42,005 nt of DNA from an uncultured Succinivibrionaceae bacterium (lineage in GTDB: Bacteria; Pseudomonadota; Gammaproteobacteria; Enterobacterales; Succinivibrionaceae), in NCBI GenBank assembly GCA_944390085.1, contig CALXOT010000061.1, positions 1-42,005 of the forward strand, read 5' to 3'. Positions 16,961-24,427 of the stretch are shown piece by piece; within the stretch, counting starts at the first letter, position 1, and each line of letters starts with the position of its first letter. The notes beneath the pieces were generated by a model. The model searched no databases. It was not told where the DNA came from and saw only the letters and a program-made list of their open reading frames with translations. The translations under genes and the position numbers were made by a program.

Positions 16961-18166
16961 ATGCGACTAATAAATTACAAAGAACTTGAGAGCAAGATTA
17001 AAGAGTACAGAAAAACAGGGCAAAGAAAATCAATAGGCTGCGGAGAGCACGTTATTCTGCAGGTTTACGGCACTGCAAAGCCGATATTTTTTGCCCGCAT
17101 TGTGGACAAAGACAGAAAAGAGAAAAAGATCCGCTTAGGGACATACCCCGATCTAAAACTAGGAGAGGCCAGACAGCAGGCGCGTGCCGTGATAGCTGAC
17201 CTGCAGCAGGCAGCCGTAGCAGCTGAGCTGGAGGCAGCCAATCAATGCCCGCCTTTTGGTGCCTTCATTGACCAATGGCTTGAGACCAAGAAAGACGGAG
17301 AAGCCAATAAGCGCTTTATGACCCTGCGCGGCCTGCGCCGTCATATTAGCGCGCTGGACGGAAAGCGCCTGAATGAAATTAGACCGGCAGATCTGTGTGA
17401 GGTGCTGGACAATCAGGAAACCACGGCGGGAGTGCGCTTCAGGGCCGTACAGTGCTTCAATCAAGCCATGAAGTACGCCATAAACCGCGGCTTGCTGGAG
17501 CATAACCCCTGCGCAGCCCTTACAAACGCAGCTGAAGGGATCTATAAGAAGCCTAAAGTAAAAGGCTTTGAGAGCGTGCCGCCTGCAGAGCTCAAAAGCA
17601 AATTTTTTGACCGTTTGATTTTTGCACCCGTGCAGGCAAAGCTGATTTTAACCTATATCGCTATGAGCTGCGCGCGGCTGGAAGAAGCGGTTAATTTGCG
17701 CTGGAGCTGGATTGACCAAGAGAAAAGGCTGATCACAATACCGGCTGAATTTATGAAGATGGCACGCCCGCACACCGTACCGCTTACCCCGCAGCTGGAG
17801 GCCGTGCTGCAAGCCTATACGCATTATTTTCCTAAGCAGGGTGATCTTGTCTTTTATGCAGCCAATGACCCCACCAAGACTGTGCGCTATGCCGCGATTC
17901 AGACGCCGGTGCGCTCTGCCTGCAAGGGCATTGCCACTATTCACGGCCTGCGCAAAACCGCCCGCACCTATTTTGCAGAGAATCATGCAGATTTTGAAGT
18001 AGCAGAGCGCTGCCTTGCCCATGAAGAAAAATCAGGCGTAGTAAGGGCCTATCAAAAATATGACTACTTAGAAGAGCGCCGGGCCTTACTGGAGCAATGG
18101 GACGCTTTCATATTAGGGCAGCTGCCGCCTGAGTTTGTAGCAGTTATCACGGGAGAAGCCGTATAG
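16961..18166 (+). CDS. int: Tyrosine recombinase / P4-type integrase
   Basis: A 401-residue site-specific recombinase. The N-terminal DUF4102-like arm-binding domain (IRLGTYPDLKLGEARQQAR, 57-75) is followed by a SAM-like core-binding domain and the catalytic domain. The catalytic set is visible: Arg239 (CARLEEAVNLRW), Lys266, His328-x-x-Arg331 (HGLRKTAR), His354 (LAHEE) and Tyr364 (AYQKYDYLEERR). It should integrate the element at the adjacent tRNA-Leu(CAA) 3' end and excise it with a directionality factor, probably the AlpA-like protein. Full length and apparently intact. The next gene starts one base after its TAG. Confidence 0.93.
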   Translation: MRLINYKELESKIKEYRKTGQRKSIGCGEHVILQVYGTAKPIFFARIVDKDRKEKKIRLGTYPDLKLGEARQQARAVIADLQQAAVAAELEAANQCPPFGAFIDQWLETKKDGEANKRFMTLRGLRRHISALDGKRLNEIRPADLCEVLDNQETTAGVRFRAVQCFNQAMKYAINRGLLEHNPCAALTNAAEGIYKKPKVKGFESVPPAELKSKFFDRLIFAPVQAKLILTYIAMSCARLEEAVNLRWSWIDQEKRLITIPAEFMKMARPHTVPLTPQLEAVLQAYTHYFPKQGDLVFYAANDPTKTVRYAAIQTPVRSACKGIATIHGLRKTARTYFAENHADFEVAERCLAHEEKSGVVRAYQKYDYLEERRALLEQWDAFILGQLPPEFVAVITGEAV

Positions 18167-18167
18167 C

Positions 18168-19214
18168 ATGGCGGATCTTATTAGCGACATTGATTCAATC
18201 AGCTTCAAACATGCGGGCGGACTTATGGCGCTGCCTGCTTTTGGCAACCTTATACGCGGCGCTATGAAGTTTATTCTGTTTGATTGTGCAGATGATGCAG
18301 ACTTTGCCGAACTTTTCAAAATGCATGCACTTACTGAACATATACTTGAAAATAAACCTGAAGAAGACCCAAATTCAGCTGAATGGCGACTGCAATGGCT
18401 GCTGAAACATAAAGAAGCAGACTGCCTAATGTATGGTATAGACATTTTGAGCGATATTGCAGGCAATGTACTTATAGAACCGCAAAGAGCAAAGGTTGAG
18501 CTGCTGGATAACATTGCATCAATTTTGACCTTCAGAGACGGCGGGCCTAATGATCCGCCTAAACAGCCAATGTATAACGACACTGCGCTGAATACTTTTG
18601 GGCATGTGACGGCTATATGTGCGGCTTTAAAAGCAGAAAAATACAGCAGGCGCTCTAAAAACAAACATGACTTTTTTAAGCTTGACAAGGTGCAGGAAAA
18701 ACTTAAAGATGCTTTAGAAATAATCCACGGCAAAGCAGCCGCTAAAGGCATACTTGAGGATCCAAAGTCTGATTTACTTATAGATAAATACCTGCTAGGT
18801 CAAACTGATGAAACCGCTCGAGAGCGCGGCGGAACAAGCAAGACAAATGAAAAATATCTTGCTCCGCTTATATGGCAGAGTTTAGGCCGCTATCTTGACA
18901 GCTTAGATCTGGAAGCCTGCGGCATAACTGAACGGAGATTTCTTTGCTTTTTAGGTATGGAGCTGAGGCTTAAAGCAAGCGGAGGGCTTGATTCTACAGA
19001 GGAAACAGATGCAGAAGAAGAATTTTGGGCCGATTTTGCAAGGCAATGCGCTGAGCACTGCAAATATAAAAGCGGTAAGCACTACAAATATTTACTTGAC
19101 TTAGGCGGCCAAAGAAAGCCCTTCAGCAGCAGAGATGATTTTATAAAACGCTTTCCAAGCATATTCTTTATATATCTGTTTGATATTAAACATAAAAACA
19201 TCAGATTGTGGTAA
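18168..19214 (+). CDS. Unknown protein coupled to the integrase gene
   Basis: A 348-residue soluble protein I do not recognise. There is no signal peptide, membrane helix, P-loop or zinc motif. The sequence is predominantly helical and rich in Lys, Asp and Glu; an acidic patch (DSTEETDAEEEFWADF) lies near 276-291, and the C-terminus is aromatic and basic (FPSIFFIYLFDIKHKNIRLW). It starts one base after the int stop and has no ribosome site of its own, so it is translated from the same mRNA by coupling. A terminator hairpin follows. Codon use is more AT-rich than in the int gene, suggesting a separately acquired cargo gene. A role in helper-phage interference or host defence is possible from its position only. 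Confidence 0.75.
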   Translation: MADLISDIDSISFKHAGGLMALPAFGNLIRGAMKFILFDCADDADFAELFKMHALTEHILENKPEEDPNSAEWRLQWLLKHKEADCLMYGIDILSDIAGNVLIEPQRAKVELLDNIASILTFRDGGPNDPPKQPMYNDTALNTFGHVTAICAALKAEKYSRRSKNKHDFFKLDKVQEKLKDALEIIHGKAAAKGILEDPKSDLLIDKYLLGQTDETARERGGTSKTNEKYLAPLIWQSLGRYLDSLDLEACGITERRFLCFLGMELRLKASGGLDSTEETDAEEEFWADFARQCAEHCKYKSGKHYKYLLDLGGQRKPFSSRDDFIKRFPSIFFIYLFDIKHKNIRLW

Positions 19215-19234
19215 ACCCCCGCACCTGCCTAAAT

Positions 19235-19259
19235 AGGCCCCAAGTTCAATTTGGGGCCT
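19235..19259 (+). terminator. Hairpin terminator after the int-orf348 unit
   Basis: A 9-bp stem AGGCCCCAA/TTGGGGCCT with a 7-base loop starts 20 bases after the stop codon. The downstream TTACCTTAG is only weakly T-rich. Confidence 0.5.
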
Positions 19260-19330
19260 TACCTTAGAAAAGTTCATTACTTACTATCTGCCCTGAAGCC
19301 GCCTGTTTTTCACTGTGCGGCTGTAAAGCT

Positions 19331-19360
19331 CACACATACGCGCACATACGCACACGCGCG
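19331..19360. repeat. TACGCACAC-type motif and alternating purine-pyrimidine tract upstream of alpA
   Basis: CACATACG occurs twice (19333-19340, 19343-19350), and the second runs into TACGCACAC at 19347-19355, an exact copy of the end motif in inverted orientation. The 30-base stretch alternates purine and pyrimidine almost throughout. It lies about 25-55 bases before the alpA start and is a candidate autoregulatory site. Confidence 0.45.
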
Positions 19361-19385
19361 CATAAAACACAGGCAGAAAACAGAA

Positions 19386-19628
19386 ATGACAGATAAAACC
19401 AAAAGCACCGCGCCAGCCCCTGACAGATGGCTTTCACTCACAGACATGACGGCTTATTTACGCTGCAGTAAAAGCTCAATTTATAGACTTACTCAAGCAG
19501 GGAAAATACCGCAGCCCATTGCGCTGACTGGAGACTTGAAGCTATGGGACAAGCAGAAAGTTGATGCATATATCTTAGGAGGCAGTACAGACAGCACCGC
19601 AACTGAAGCTGAAAGAGAACAAGCTTAA
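19386..19628 (+). CDS. AlpA-family helix-turn-helix regulator / excisionase
   Basis: An 80-residue MerR-like winged-helix protein. WLSLTDMTAYLRCSKSSIYRLTQAGKIPQPIALTGDLKLWDKQKVDAYI is the AlpA/phage transcriptional-regulator fold (helix-turn-helix at about 20-40, wing ending in W-D-x-x-x-V-D-A). In P4 and in Gram-negative PICIs the AlpA homologue is an excisionase or the activator of the island. The frame is open upstream through the repeat tract, but the ATG at 19386 gives the normal family length. It leads the replication operon, with 15 bases to the next start. Confidence 0.8.
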   Translation: MTDKTKSTAPAPDRWLSLTDMTAYLRCSKSSIYRLTQAGKIPQPIALTGDLKLWDKQKVDAYILGGSTDSTATEAEREQA

Positions 19629-19643
19629 ACCAAAGGCGGAAAA

Positions 19644-20759
19644 ATGAAGAGAAAAGCAAGCCCGCAGGGGAGCGGGCGCAAAAAGGCGTATGCAGAATAT
19701 TTTACTATATATTCAAGCCCAAAGCTGACGGCTTTTCAATATGGGCTGTACGCTCCGCGCATTGAACGCGCCGGCAATGAACTCCGCCTTTTCGCTGCTC
19801 CAAACCCCAACGGCAAAGAATCTGAAGAGCAGTTTGCTATGCAGATCGAAGGAGCCATGACGCTTACAGACCGAGAACTGCGGCAGGCAGTAAAGCGGCA
19901 TTACACTGAAGGCGACCATCTGTTTATTACCTACTTCCTGAACAAACTGCACGAGCTTAACGGGCACCGCCGCCAGCGTGACGCCGAAGCAAAGACGGAG
20001 CTGCAGCTTTCCTTTAATGAGTTTGCTGCCTTTAGCAGCAAAGACAGCGCGGCAGCAAGGCGGACTGCTAAACATGGCCTAAAGGTGCTGCAGGCTTTTG
20101 GCTTTATTGCCAGCTATCCGGCAAATTTCAACGCCAGCAAGGGCAGAGCCGGCCTTTTTATGGTGCAGGTGAATGCGAGGGCAGCAGGATCTTTCATGCA
20201 GCACGCATTTTGGATAAATCTGCCTAAAGCCCTATTCAGCGATTTAAGCGCGCCCGCTCACGCCCGCGCCGTGTACTGCTATCTTGCAGAGGTGCAGCAC
20301 CGTAATATAAAAGGCTGGAATGAGGGCAAGGAACAGGCGCTTAAAGTATCAGCGCTGATTGCACATACGCCATTAGCCCGCTATCAATGGAAGCATACCA
20401 GCCGCAAGCTGCGCACCCCGCTGGAGGCTGCGCTTTCCTTTCTGCAGAAGTGCTGCTTTATTACATGGTGCTATGAAAGCACTAATCTGCCTTTTAAGCA
20501 GCGCACGATCTTATATAACGCCAATGCGGAGCAGATCAAAGATCGTGCAAAAAAGTCCACCTTTACCCCCAATATCGTGCAAAAAAGTCCACTTTTGGCA
20601 AAAAATCGTGAAGAAAAGTCCACCTGCACGCCTGAAGAACCGCTTAAGAATGCGGGTTTTCACAACCATGAGCCGGACAATATAGAGCTAATAGCTCTAA
20701 TAGAGGGGACGGGCTTAAGCTGCGCCAGCCCGCCCCTTTATACGGAAATAAAGGAATGA
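19644..20759 (+). CDS. Rep-like replication initiator (winged-helix, tentative)
   Basis: A 371-residue protein. Residues about 1-290 read as a helical, basic, winged-helix-type initiator (LSFNEFAAFSS, RRTAKHGLKVLQAFGFIASY, FWINLPKALFSDL, LRTPLEAALSFLQKCCFITW) reminiscent of plasmid RepA/RepB-like proteins, but I cannot name a family. Its place between alpA and primase, and above all three DNA iterons in its own 3' third, support initiator function. The C-terminal 70 residues, encoded over the iterons, are low-complexity and unlikely to be structured. AAAGGCGG precedes the ATG. The stop overlaps the primase ATG (ATGA). Confidence 0.6.
   Translation: MKRKASPQGSGRKKAYAEYFTIYSSPKLTAFQYGLYAPRIERAGNELRLFAAPNPNGKESEEQFAMQIEGAMTLTDRELRQAVKRHYTEGDHLFITYFLNKLHELNGHRRQRDAEAKTELQLSFNEFAAFSSKDSAAARRTAKHGLKVLQAFGFIASYPANFNASKGRAGLFMVQVNARAAGSFMQHAFWINLPKALFSDLSAPAHARAVYCYLAEVQHRNIKGWNEGKEQALKVSALIAHTPLARYQWKHTSRKLRTPLEAALSFLQKCCFITWCYESTNLPFKQRTILYNANAEQIKDRAKKSTFTPNIVQKSPLLAKNREEKSTCTPEEPLKNAGFHNHEPDNIELIALIEGTGLSCASPPLYTEIKE
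20542..20623 (+). repeat. Three iterons: probable origin of replication of the element
   Basis: ATCGTGCAAAAAAGTCCAC at 20542-20560 and 20574-20592 (identical, 19 of 19), and ATCGTGAAGAAAAGTCCAC at 20605-20623 (17 of 19). Start-to-start spacing is 32 and 31 bases, three helical turns. The copies are read in different frames (giving RAKKST, IVQKSP and REEKST), so the conservation is on DNA and not on protein. This is the layout of Rep-binding iterons. Confidence 0.75.
20683..20737 (+). other. Dyad and GC-rich hairpin beside the iterons
   Basis: TAGAGCTA-A-TAGCTCTA is a perfect 8-bp inverted repeat (20683-20699). It is followed by a stem GGGG-A-CGGGCT/AGCCCG-CCCC (20705-20736, one bulged A, 11-base loop). 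Both lie in the last codons of the rep gene, 60-115 bases after the iterons. They may be the melting or priming part of the origin, or simply a structure limiting read-through into primase. Confidence 0.4.
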
Positions 20760-21916
20760 CTAAAGCCGAACTGAAAAGAAAGATCGAGGCAGAGATGAAG
20801 CCATTGCTTGAGGCATGGCTGCAGCAGAATGTGCCGGGCTTCAAGCCGGGACAGCCGTTCAAGTGCATCAATCCGGCGCACCAAGATAAGCACCCAAGCA
20901 TGATCTTCAATGGCGCTAACGCTTCAGGCATTGCGGCCTATACCGTGCACTGCTTCAGCTGCGGCTGGAATGGAGATATTTTTGCAGTTATCGGAGCAGT
21001 GCAGGGCCTTCAGGCGTTCCCCGATCAGGTGCGGGCCGTTTGCCAATGGGCCGGAAAAGATCCTGCAGAGTATTTACTGAGCACCGGCAAAGGCAGAAAA
21101 GGCAAGCGCAGGAGCAGCCGCACCCTTAAGGCAGGCAAAGGAAATGGCCCCGCGTGCAGCGCCGCCCCGGCAGAGCGGAGCGCGGGCGAGCTGGAAGCGA
21201 TCTGCGAGCAAATCAAACAGCTGGAAGAAGGATCGGCCTTCACTAATCTGCAGCTAAGTTTACACAAATATGCCGCAATGCCGCTGAATCCGCTTTGCCC
21301 TCAAGACTGCGCCCCACTTTATCAGGAAGAGGCGATCTGCTTTCTTGCTGAAAGAAGATTTCAGCGCCCTAAATGGACGGTAAAACACTTTTTCTTAAGC
21401 ATGTATCCAGCTGCAGGCGAACAAGAAGAGGCATGGCGGGAAAAGGATAGCTATATGAGCTTGCTTATACCGCAGGAGCACGGTCACAGCGCGGCCCTGA
21501 TTAGCAGTACAGATGATGAAAGCACAATCGGGAAACCGCCGCCGCTGTTTAATGAGCAGGCCATAGAAGAGGCGCGGGCAGATGGCTCCAATAAGCTTTT
21601 TATCACAGACAGCGCTGCAGACGCGCTCACGCTGGAGGATCGCGGACTGCATTGCATGGCAATTTTCAGCAGAGCCGGTTTTCAAATACTTTGGGCCGAT
21701 CTGTATGAAACCAGATGGCCCCGCACCGGCTCGGCGGAGGCAGGAATTTTAATTTTATGGCTGCAGCGGTCGAAGCTGGAGCGGGATTTAAGGGAGGTAC
21801 TTAACACATGGAAATATAGCTGCAAATCATTCATTGAACTTGACCGGGCTATGACCGGCACAGATCGAAGCGCACAGCTGAAAGCTGGAGCTTTTAAATA
21901 TTATTTATATTGTTAA
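20756..21916 (+). CDS. CHC2 zinc-finger primase-like protein
   Basis: A 386-residue protein of the DnaG/phage-primase class. The N-terminal zinc ribbon is visible as Cys37-x4-His42 and Cys66-x2-Cys69 (FKCINPAHQDKHPSM and VHCFSCGWNGDIF). A basic linker (about 108-135) follows. Residues 280-295 (KLFITDSAADALTLEDRG) resemble the first TOPRIM motif, but with Asp285 in place of the usual Glu, and I do not see the second DxD motif. It would prime replication from the iteron origin. The ATG overlaps the rep stop; AAGGA abuts the start codon, so initiation probably depends on coupling. Confidence 0.75.
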   Translation: MTKAELKRKIEAEMKPLLEAWLQQNVPGFKPGQPFKCINPAHQDKHPSMIFNGANASGIAAYTVHCFSCGWNGDIFAVIGAVQGLQAFPDQVRAVCQWAGKDPAEYLLSTGKGRKGKRRSSRTLKAGKGNGPACSAAPAERSAGELEAICEQIKQLEEGSAFTNLQLSLHKYAAMPLNPLCPQDCAPLYQEEAICFLAERRFQRPKWTVKHFFLSMYPAAGEQEEAWREKDSYMSLLIPQEHGHSAALISSTDDESTIGKPPPLFNEQAIEEARADGSNKLFITDSAADALTLEDRGLHCMAIFSRAGFQILWADLYETRWPRTGSAEAGILILWLQRSKLERDLREVLNTWKYSCKSFIELDRAMTGTDRSAQLKAGAFKYYLYC

Positions 21917-21928
21917 GGAGATCATTTA

Positions 21929-23158
21929 ATGAATAATGATCCTTTGAATGCATTGCAAAGATTATCTGCGGAGCGGCTTAATAACGCCATTGAAACCAAG
22001 GCCGCAGCTGCACCTGCTAACAGCACGCCCGCCCGCGCAGATAACGAGACCGGAACCGCTGACCGAGTTAAAAGCGTCAGAGAGCTTGCAGGCAGCTTTG
22101 AAGCATGGACGGCAGAGAACGCCGCAGGGAGCCGCTGCAGTACAGGAATAGCTGCACTTGATATTGCCCTGAGCGGAGGCTTTCCGCGTTGCGGCTTAGG
22201 CATCGTATTTGGCAGCACGTCACTGGGAAAGAGTACGCTTATAGATCAAATTGCTGTGAGCTATTGCCGAACCAGCGGCAACCCTATCACCGCAGCCCTG
22301 ATTTTCAGCACGGAAAATGACAACGGCACCACCATTGCCAAATGCCTGAATGCGGCCTATTTTGCAGAGAAGGTACAGACATTCAGGCAGAGCGGCAAAA
22401 TATTGCCTGATCTCAATATAGAAGATTTTGATACCGGACGCTATAAACTTCACCCGGAAGCGGCGGCATGTGCTGAGCAATTCTTTAACGAGATGGGAGA
22501 TCGTCTTTACTTAGCTGAGCATATCGGCGCGCTGGATACTTCAGCAGTAGAGACTGAGTTTACGACATGGCAGGAAAGGCTTCGCGCCTGCTATGTGGGG
22601 CAGCAGATTAAGCCGCTTGTAATAGTAGATTTAATGAACCATGTGCACCCGGATTATGAGCAGCAGGATAAAAGGCAAGAGATAGACCAAGCCCTGATCG
22701 AGCTGCGGCAGTTTGCCCTTGACCGTGATCTATTTGTGCTGTGCGTTTGCTCCGCCAATAGGTCAGCCTACAACGTTCCGCTTGACTGCAACGCCTTGAA
22801 GGAAAGCGGCGGGCTTGAGAATTTTGCAGATCTTGTAATGGGCCTTGACGTGATCCGCGAAAAAGCCGAGGCAAGCAAAAGCAATGGACTTGAAAAAACT
22901 TACTATGCTGAAAGAGCGAGCCGAGATGAGAAAAAATACGGGGCCCGCCTGCTTTACTTGATTATTTTCAAGAATCGCAAGGGCAGCATATTTCAGCGGC
23001 TGAACTGCGCCTACTATCCAAAAAATGATTATTTTGAGATAGATCCGGAACTGTGCTTTAAGAGCCCGACAGAGTTTAAAGAAGCTATCAAAGGGCAAAC
23101 CTGCACCATAAGCGCCACGGCGCAGGGCTATGGACAAGCTGCGTCAAACTGGGATTGA
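21929..23158 (+). CDS. DnaB/RecA-fold replicative helicase-like ATPase
   Basis: A 409-residue protein with a RecA-fold core. Walker A is GSTSLGKST (95-103) and Walker B ends at Asp234 (PLVIVDLMNHV). KESGGLENFADLVMGL corresponds to the DnaB-type ADLV segment, and the Lys/Arg-rich FKNRKGS is similar to the DnaB motif with the arginine finger. The N-terminal 60 residues are Ala/Thr-rich and do not form the DnaB N-domain, so it is a short helicase like those of phage and plasmid replicons. A good AAGGAG lies 8 bases before the ATG. It belongs to the rep-primase operon. Confidence 0.78.
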   Translation: MNNDPLNALQRLSAERLNNAIETKAAAAPANSTPARADNETGTADRVKSVRELAGSFEAWTAENAAGSRCSTGIAALDIALSGGFPRCGLGIVFGSTSLGKSTLIDQIAVSYCRTSGNPITAALIFSTENDNGTTIAKCLNAAYFAEKVQTFRQSGKILPDLNIEDFDTGRYKLHPEAAACAEQFFNEMGDRLYLAEHIGALDTSAVETEFTTWQERLRACYVGQQIKPLVIVDLMNHVHPDYEQQDKRQEIDQALIELRQFALDRDLFVLCVCSANRSAYNVPLDCNALKESGGLENFADLVMGLDVIREKAEASKSNGLEKTYYAERASRDEKKYGARLLYLIIFKNRKGSIFQRLNCAYYPKNDYFEIDPELCFKSPTEFKEAIKGQTCTISATAQGYGQAASNWD

Positions 23159-23170
23159 TAGGAGGGATTT

Positions 23171-23446
23171 ATGAAAAAGCTTTTAATTGCTTTTCTTGCT
23201 CCGCAGCTTACCGGCCAAGAAACAAAACAGCCCCTTTTTGGCAAAACGTTAAAGGCCGTAAGATGGAAAGACGGGACACTGCTTTATAGAGCAGATGACG
23301 TTTTTATGAAATTTAACGGGTACAGCAAGGAAGAGGCTGCAGGGCTGGAAACAGCGTACTTCAGTGCAAAGAACATAGAGCTTTTACTGCAAGCCAAAAC
23401 AGATCCTGATCTTGTGCTGGATATGGCAACGGCTATCTTGCCTTAA
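23171..23446 (+). CDS. Small protein of unknown function
   Basis: A 91-residue protein with GGAGG before its ATG and 12 bases after the helicase, so it is a genuine operon member. The N-terminus (MKKLLIAFLAP) is mildly hydrophobic but too short to call a signal peptide. The rest is mixed, with an acidic/helical second half (YSKEEAAGLETAYFSAKNIELLLQ). I do not recognise it. A dyad (CGGC-x2-TCC with GGA-x2-GCCG) follows at about 23471-23497. Confidence 0.65.
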   Translation: MKKLLIAFLAPQLTGQETKQPLFGKTLKAVRWKDGTLLYRADDVFMKFNGYSKEEAAGLETAYFSAKNIELLLQAKTDPDLVLDMATAILP

Positions 23447-23552
23447 ATCATTTAATAACTAGCAGAGCGGCTTTCCGGCATGACTGGAGGGCCGTTTCAG
23501 TTTTATTTACTGCTAAAATTCAAGCAGCAGCACACACACTGGAGGGCACGTC

Positions 23553-23879
23553 ATGACAATTCAGATCGATCTTCAGGAAGCTGAAGAGCTTGCAGCAAAG
23601 GGCCTGACCAAAGCACAGATCGCGCACGCTTTAGGCATATCGGAGCGCACCCTATACAAACAGCAGGCAGAAAATGCAGAATTCGCAGACGCTATAAAAA
23701 AGGGGCAGGCCAAAGGAATTAAACAGATAGCAAATGCCCTATTTGATGCAGCCATAAATGGCAATGTAACCGCCATGATCTTTTTTCTGAAATGCCGCGG
23801 AGGCTGGAAAGAGGCAAAGGAAGCTGAAAAAGTGCTGCCGAGTGATCTTGATGAGATGCTTGCAGATTTAAATATTTAG
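23553..23879 (+). CDS. Helix-turn-helix protein resembling a phage terminase small subunit
   Basis: A 108-residue protein. An N-terminal helix-turn-helix (GLTKAQIAHALGISERTLYKQ, about 17-37) is followed by an amphipathic helix and ANALFDAAINGNVTAMIFFLKCRGGWKE. The A-x-x-GN-x-x-A-x-x-F-x-L-K-x-R-x-x-W pattern occurs in the homeodomain-like DNA-binding parts of phage terminase small subunits. In PICIs a satellite TerS redirects helper packaging to the island, which would fit here; no large subunit is present. GGAGGG lies seven bases before the ATG. An independent promoter is possible in TTTACT...TAAAAT (about 23506-23519). Confidence 0.65.
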   Translation: MTIQIDLQEAEELAAKGLTKAQIAHALGISERTLYKQQAENAEFADAIKKGQAKGIKQIANALFDAAINGNVTAMIFFLKCRGGWKEAKEAEKVLPSDLDEMLADLNI

Positions 23880-23905
23880 GCAAAATGATAGAGCTCACCT
23901 ATGCG

Positions 23906-24121
23906 CTATAGGCATTCAGCGCCTATTCTGCCGCATATCCGTACAGATAAATGCTCATATACATGCCGGTATTCAATACGCCCTAGAATGCGCGCTAAAG
24001 CCCAATAGAGGGCTTTAAAAGCAGCTGAGCGGGCGCGAACAAACAAAGGATACTGCAGCCAGCCTTCAGGCCATATCAGCCGCAGGTGCGAGCGCCGGGG
24101 ACATGAAGCACGTTTTTTCAC
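23906..24121 (-). CDS. Small basic protein, unknown, coupled to the Bro-N gene
   Basis: A 71-residue frame starting at GTG 24119-24121, which overlaps the TGA of the preceding gene as GTGA, a typical coupling arrangement. It is rich in Arg, Leu and aromatic residues (SHLRLIWPEGWLQYPLFVRARSAAFKALYWALARILGRIEYR) and is not recognised. A GTG two codons earlier is also possible. It could be a chance frame following a truncated gene; the precise overlap is the only support. It converges with the HTH gene, 26 bases apart. Confidence 0.4.
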   Translation of the reverse strand: MKKRASCPRRSHLRLIWPEGWLQYPLFVRARSAAFKALYWALARILGRIEYRHVYEHLSVRICGRIGAECL

Positions 24122-24426
24122 GCCCACGCTCTGGCGGCTTCGGCAGGATTGGTAAAGTCTGGCAGTTGCGGCTTTATGCTATAAGAGCCAGTTTTGCGGA
24201 TTGATGGCAGGACTTCGGTAGTGAGCCAGCGGCGAAACTCTTTAGCTATGGCAGACCGCGACCGCATCATCACAAAGTAGAGCTGCGGCTCGGTGATGAA
24301 AGTCGCTTTTTGGCTGCGTCCTAAAGCATCTGTGATGGGGTAAGTTAAACTTAGGCCATCCCCGAATTCTTCTTTTAGCTGCTGTAAAATCATGCTGCTG
24401 TTAGTCAGCTCTAAAGCTTTGCACAC
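24118..24426 (-). CDS. Bro-N domain (phage antirepressor-type) protein, shortened at both ends
   Basis: A 102-residue frame carrying most of a BRO-N domain (CKALELTNSS, ITEPQLYFVMMRSRSAIAKEFRRWLTTEVLPSIRKTGSY), as found in phage antirepressors. It ends at PAEAARAWA, where longer relatives continue. The only start in frame is GTG at 24426. Reading the same frame further upstream gives APPFCLADV, the conserved strand just before this point in the family, but a TAA stands about 12 codons upstream with no start codon between. So the first strands of the domain are missing or the gene has suffered a nonsense mutation. It is likely a decayed gene or minimal remnant; function is uncertain. Confidence 0.6.
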   Translation of the reverse strand: MCKALELTNSSMILQQLKEEFGDGLSLTYPITDALGRSQKATFITEPQLYFVMMRSRSAIAKEFRRWLTTEVLPSIRKTGSYSIKPQLPDFTNPAEAARAWA

Positions 24427-24427
24427 G

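Noticed and set aside
20542..20623. The iterons as a small CRISPR array
   Set aside because: Repeats are 19 bp with 12-13 bp gaps, lie inside a coding sequence, and no cas genes are present; the spacing fits iterons.
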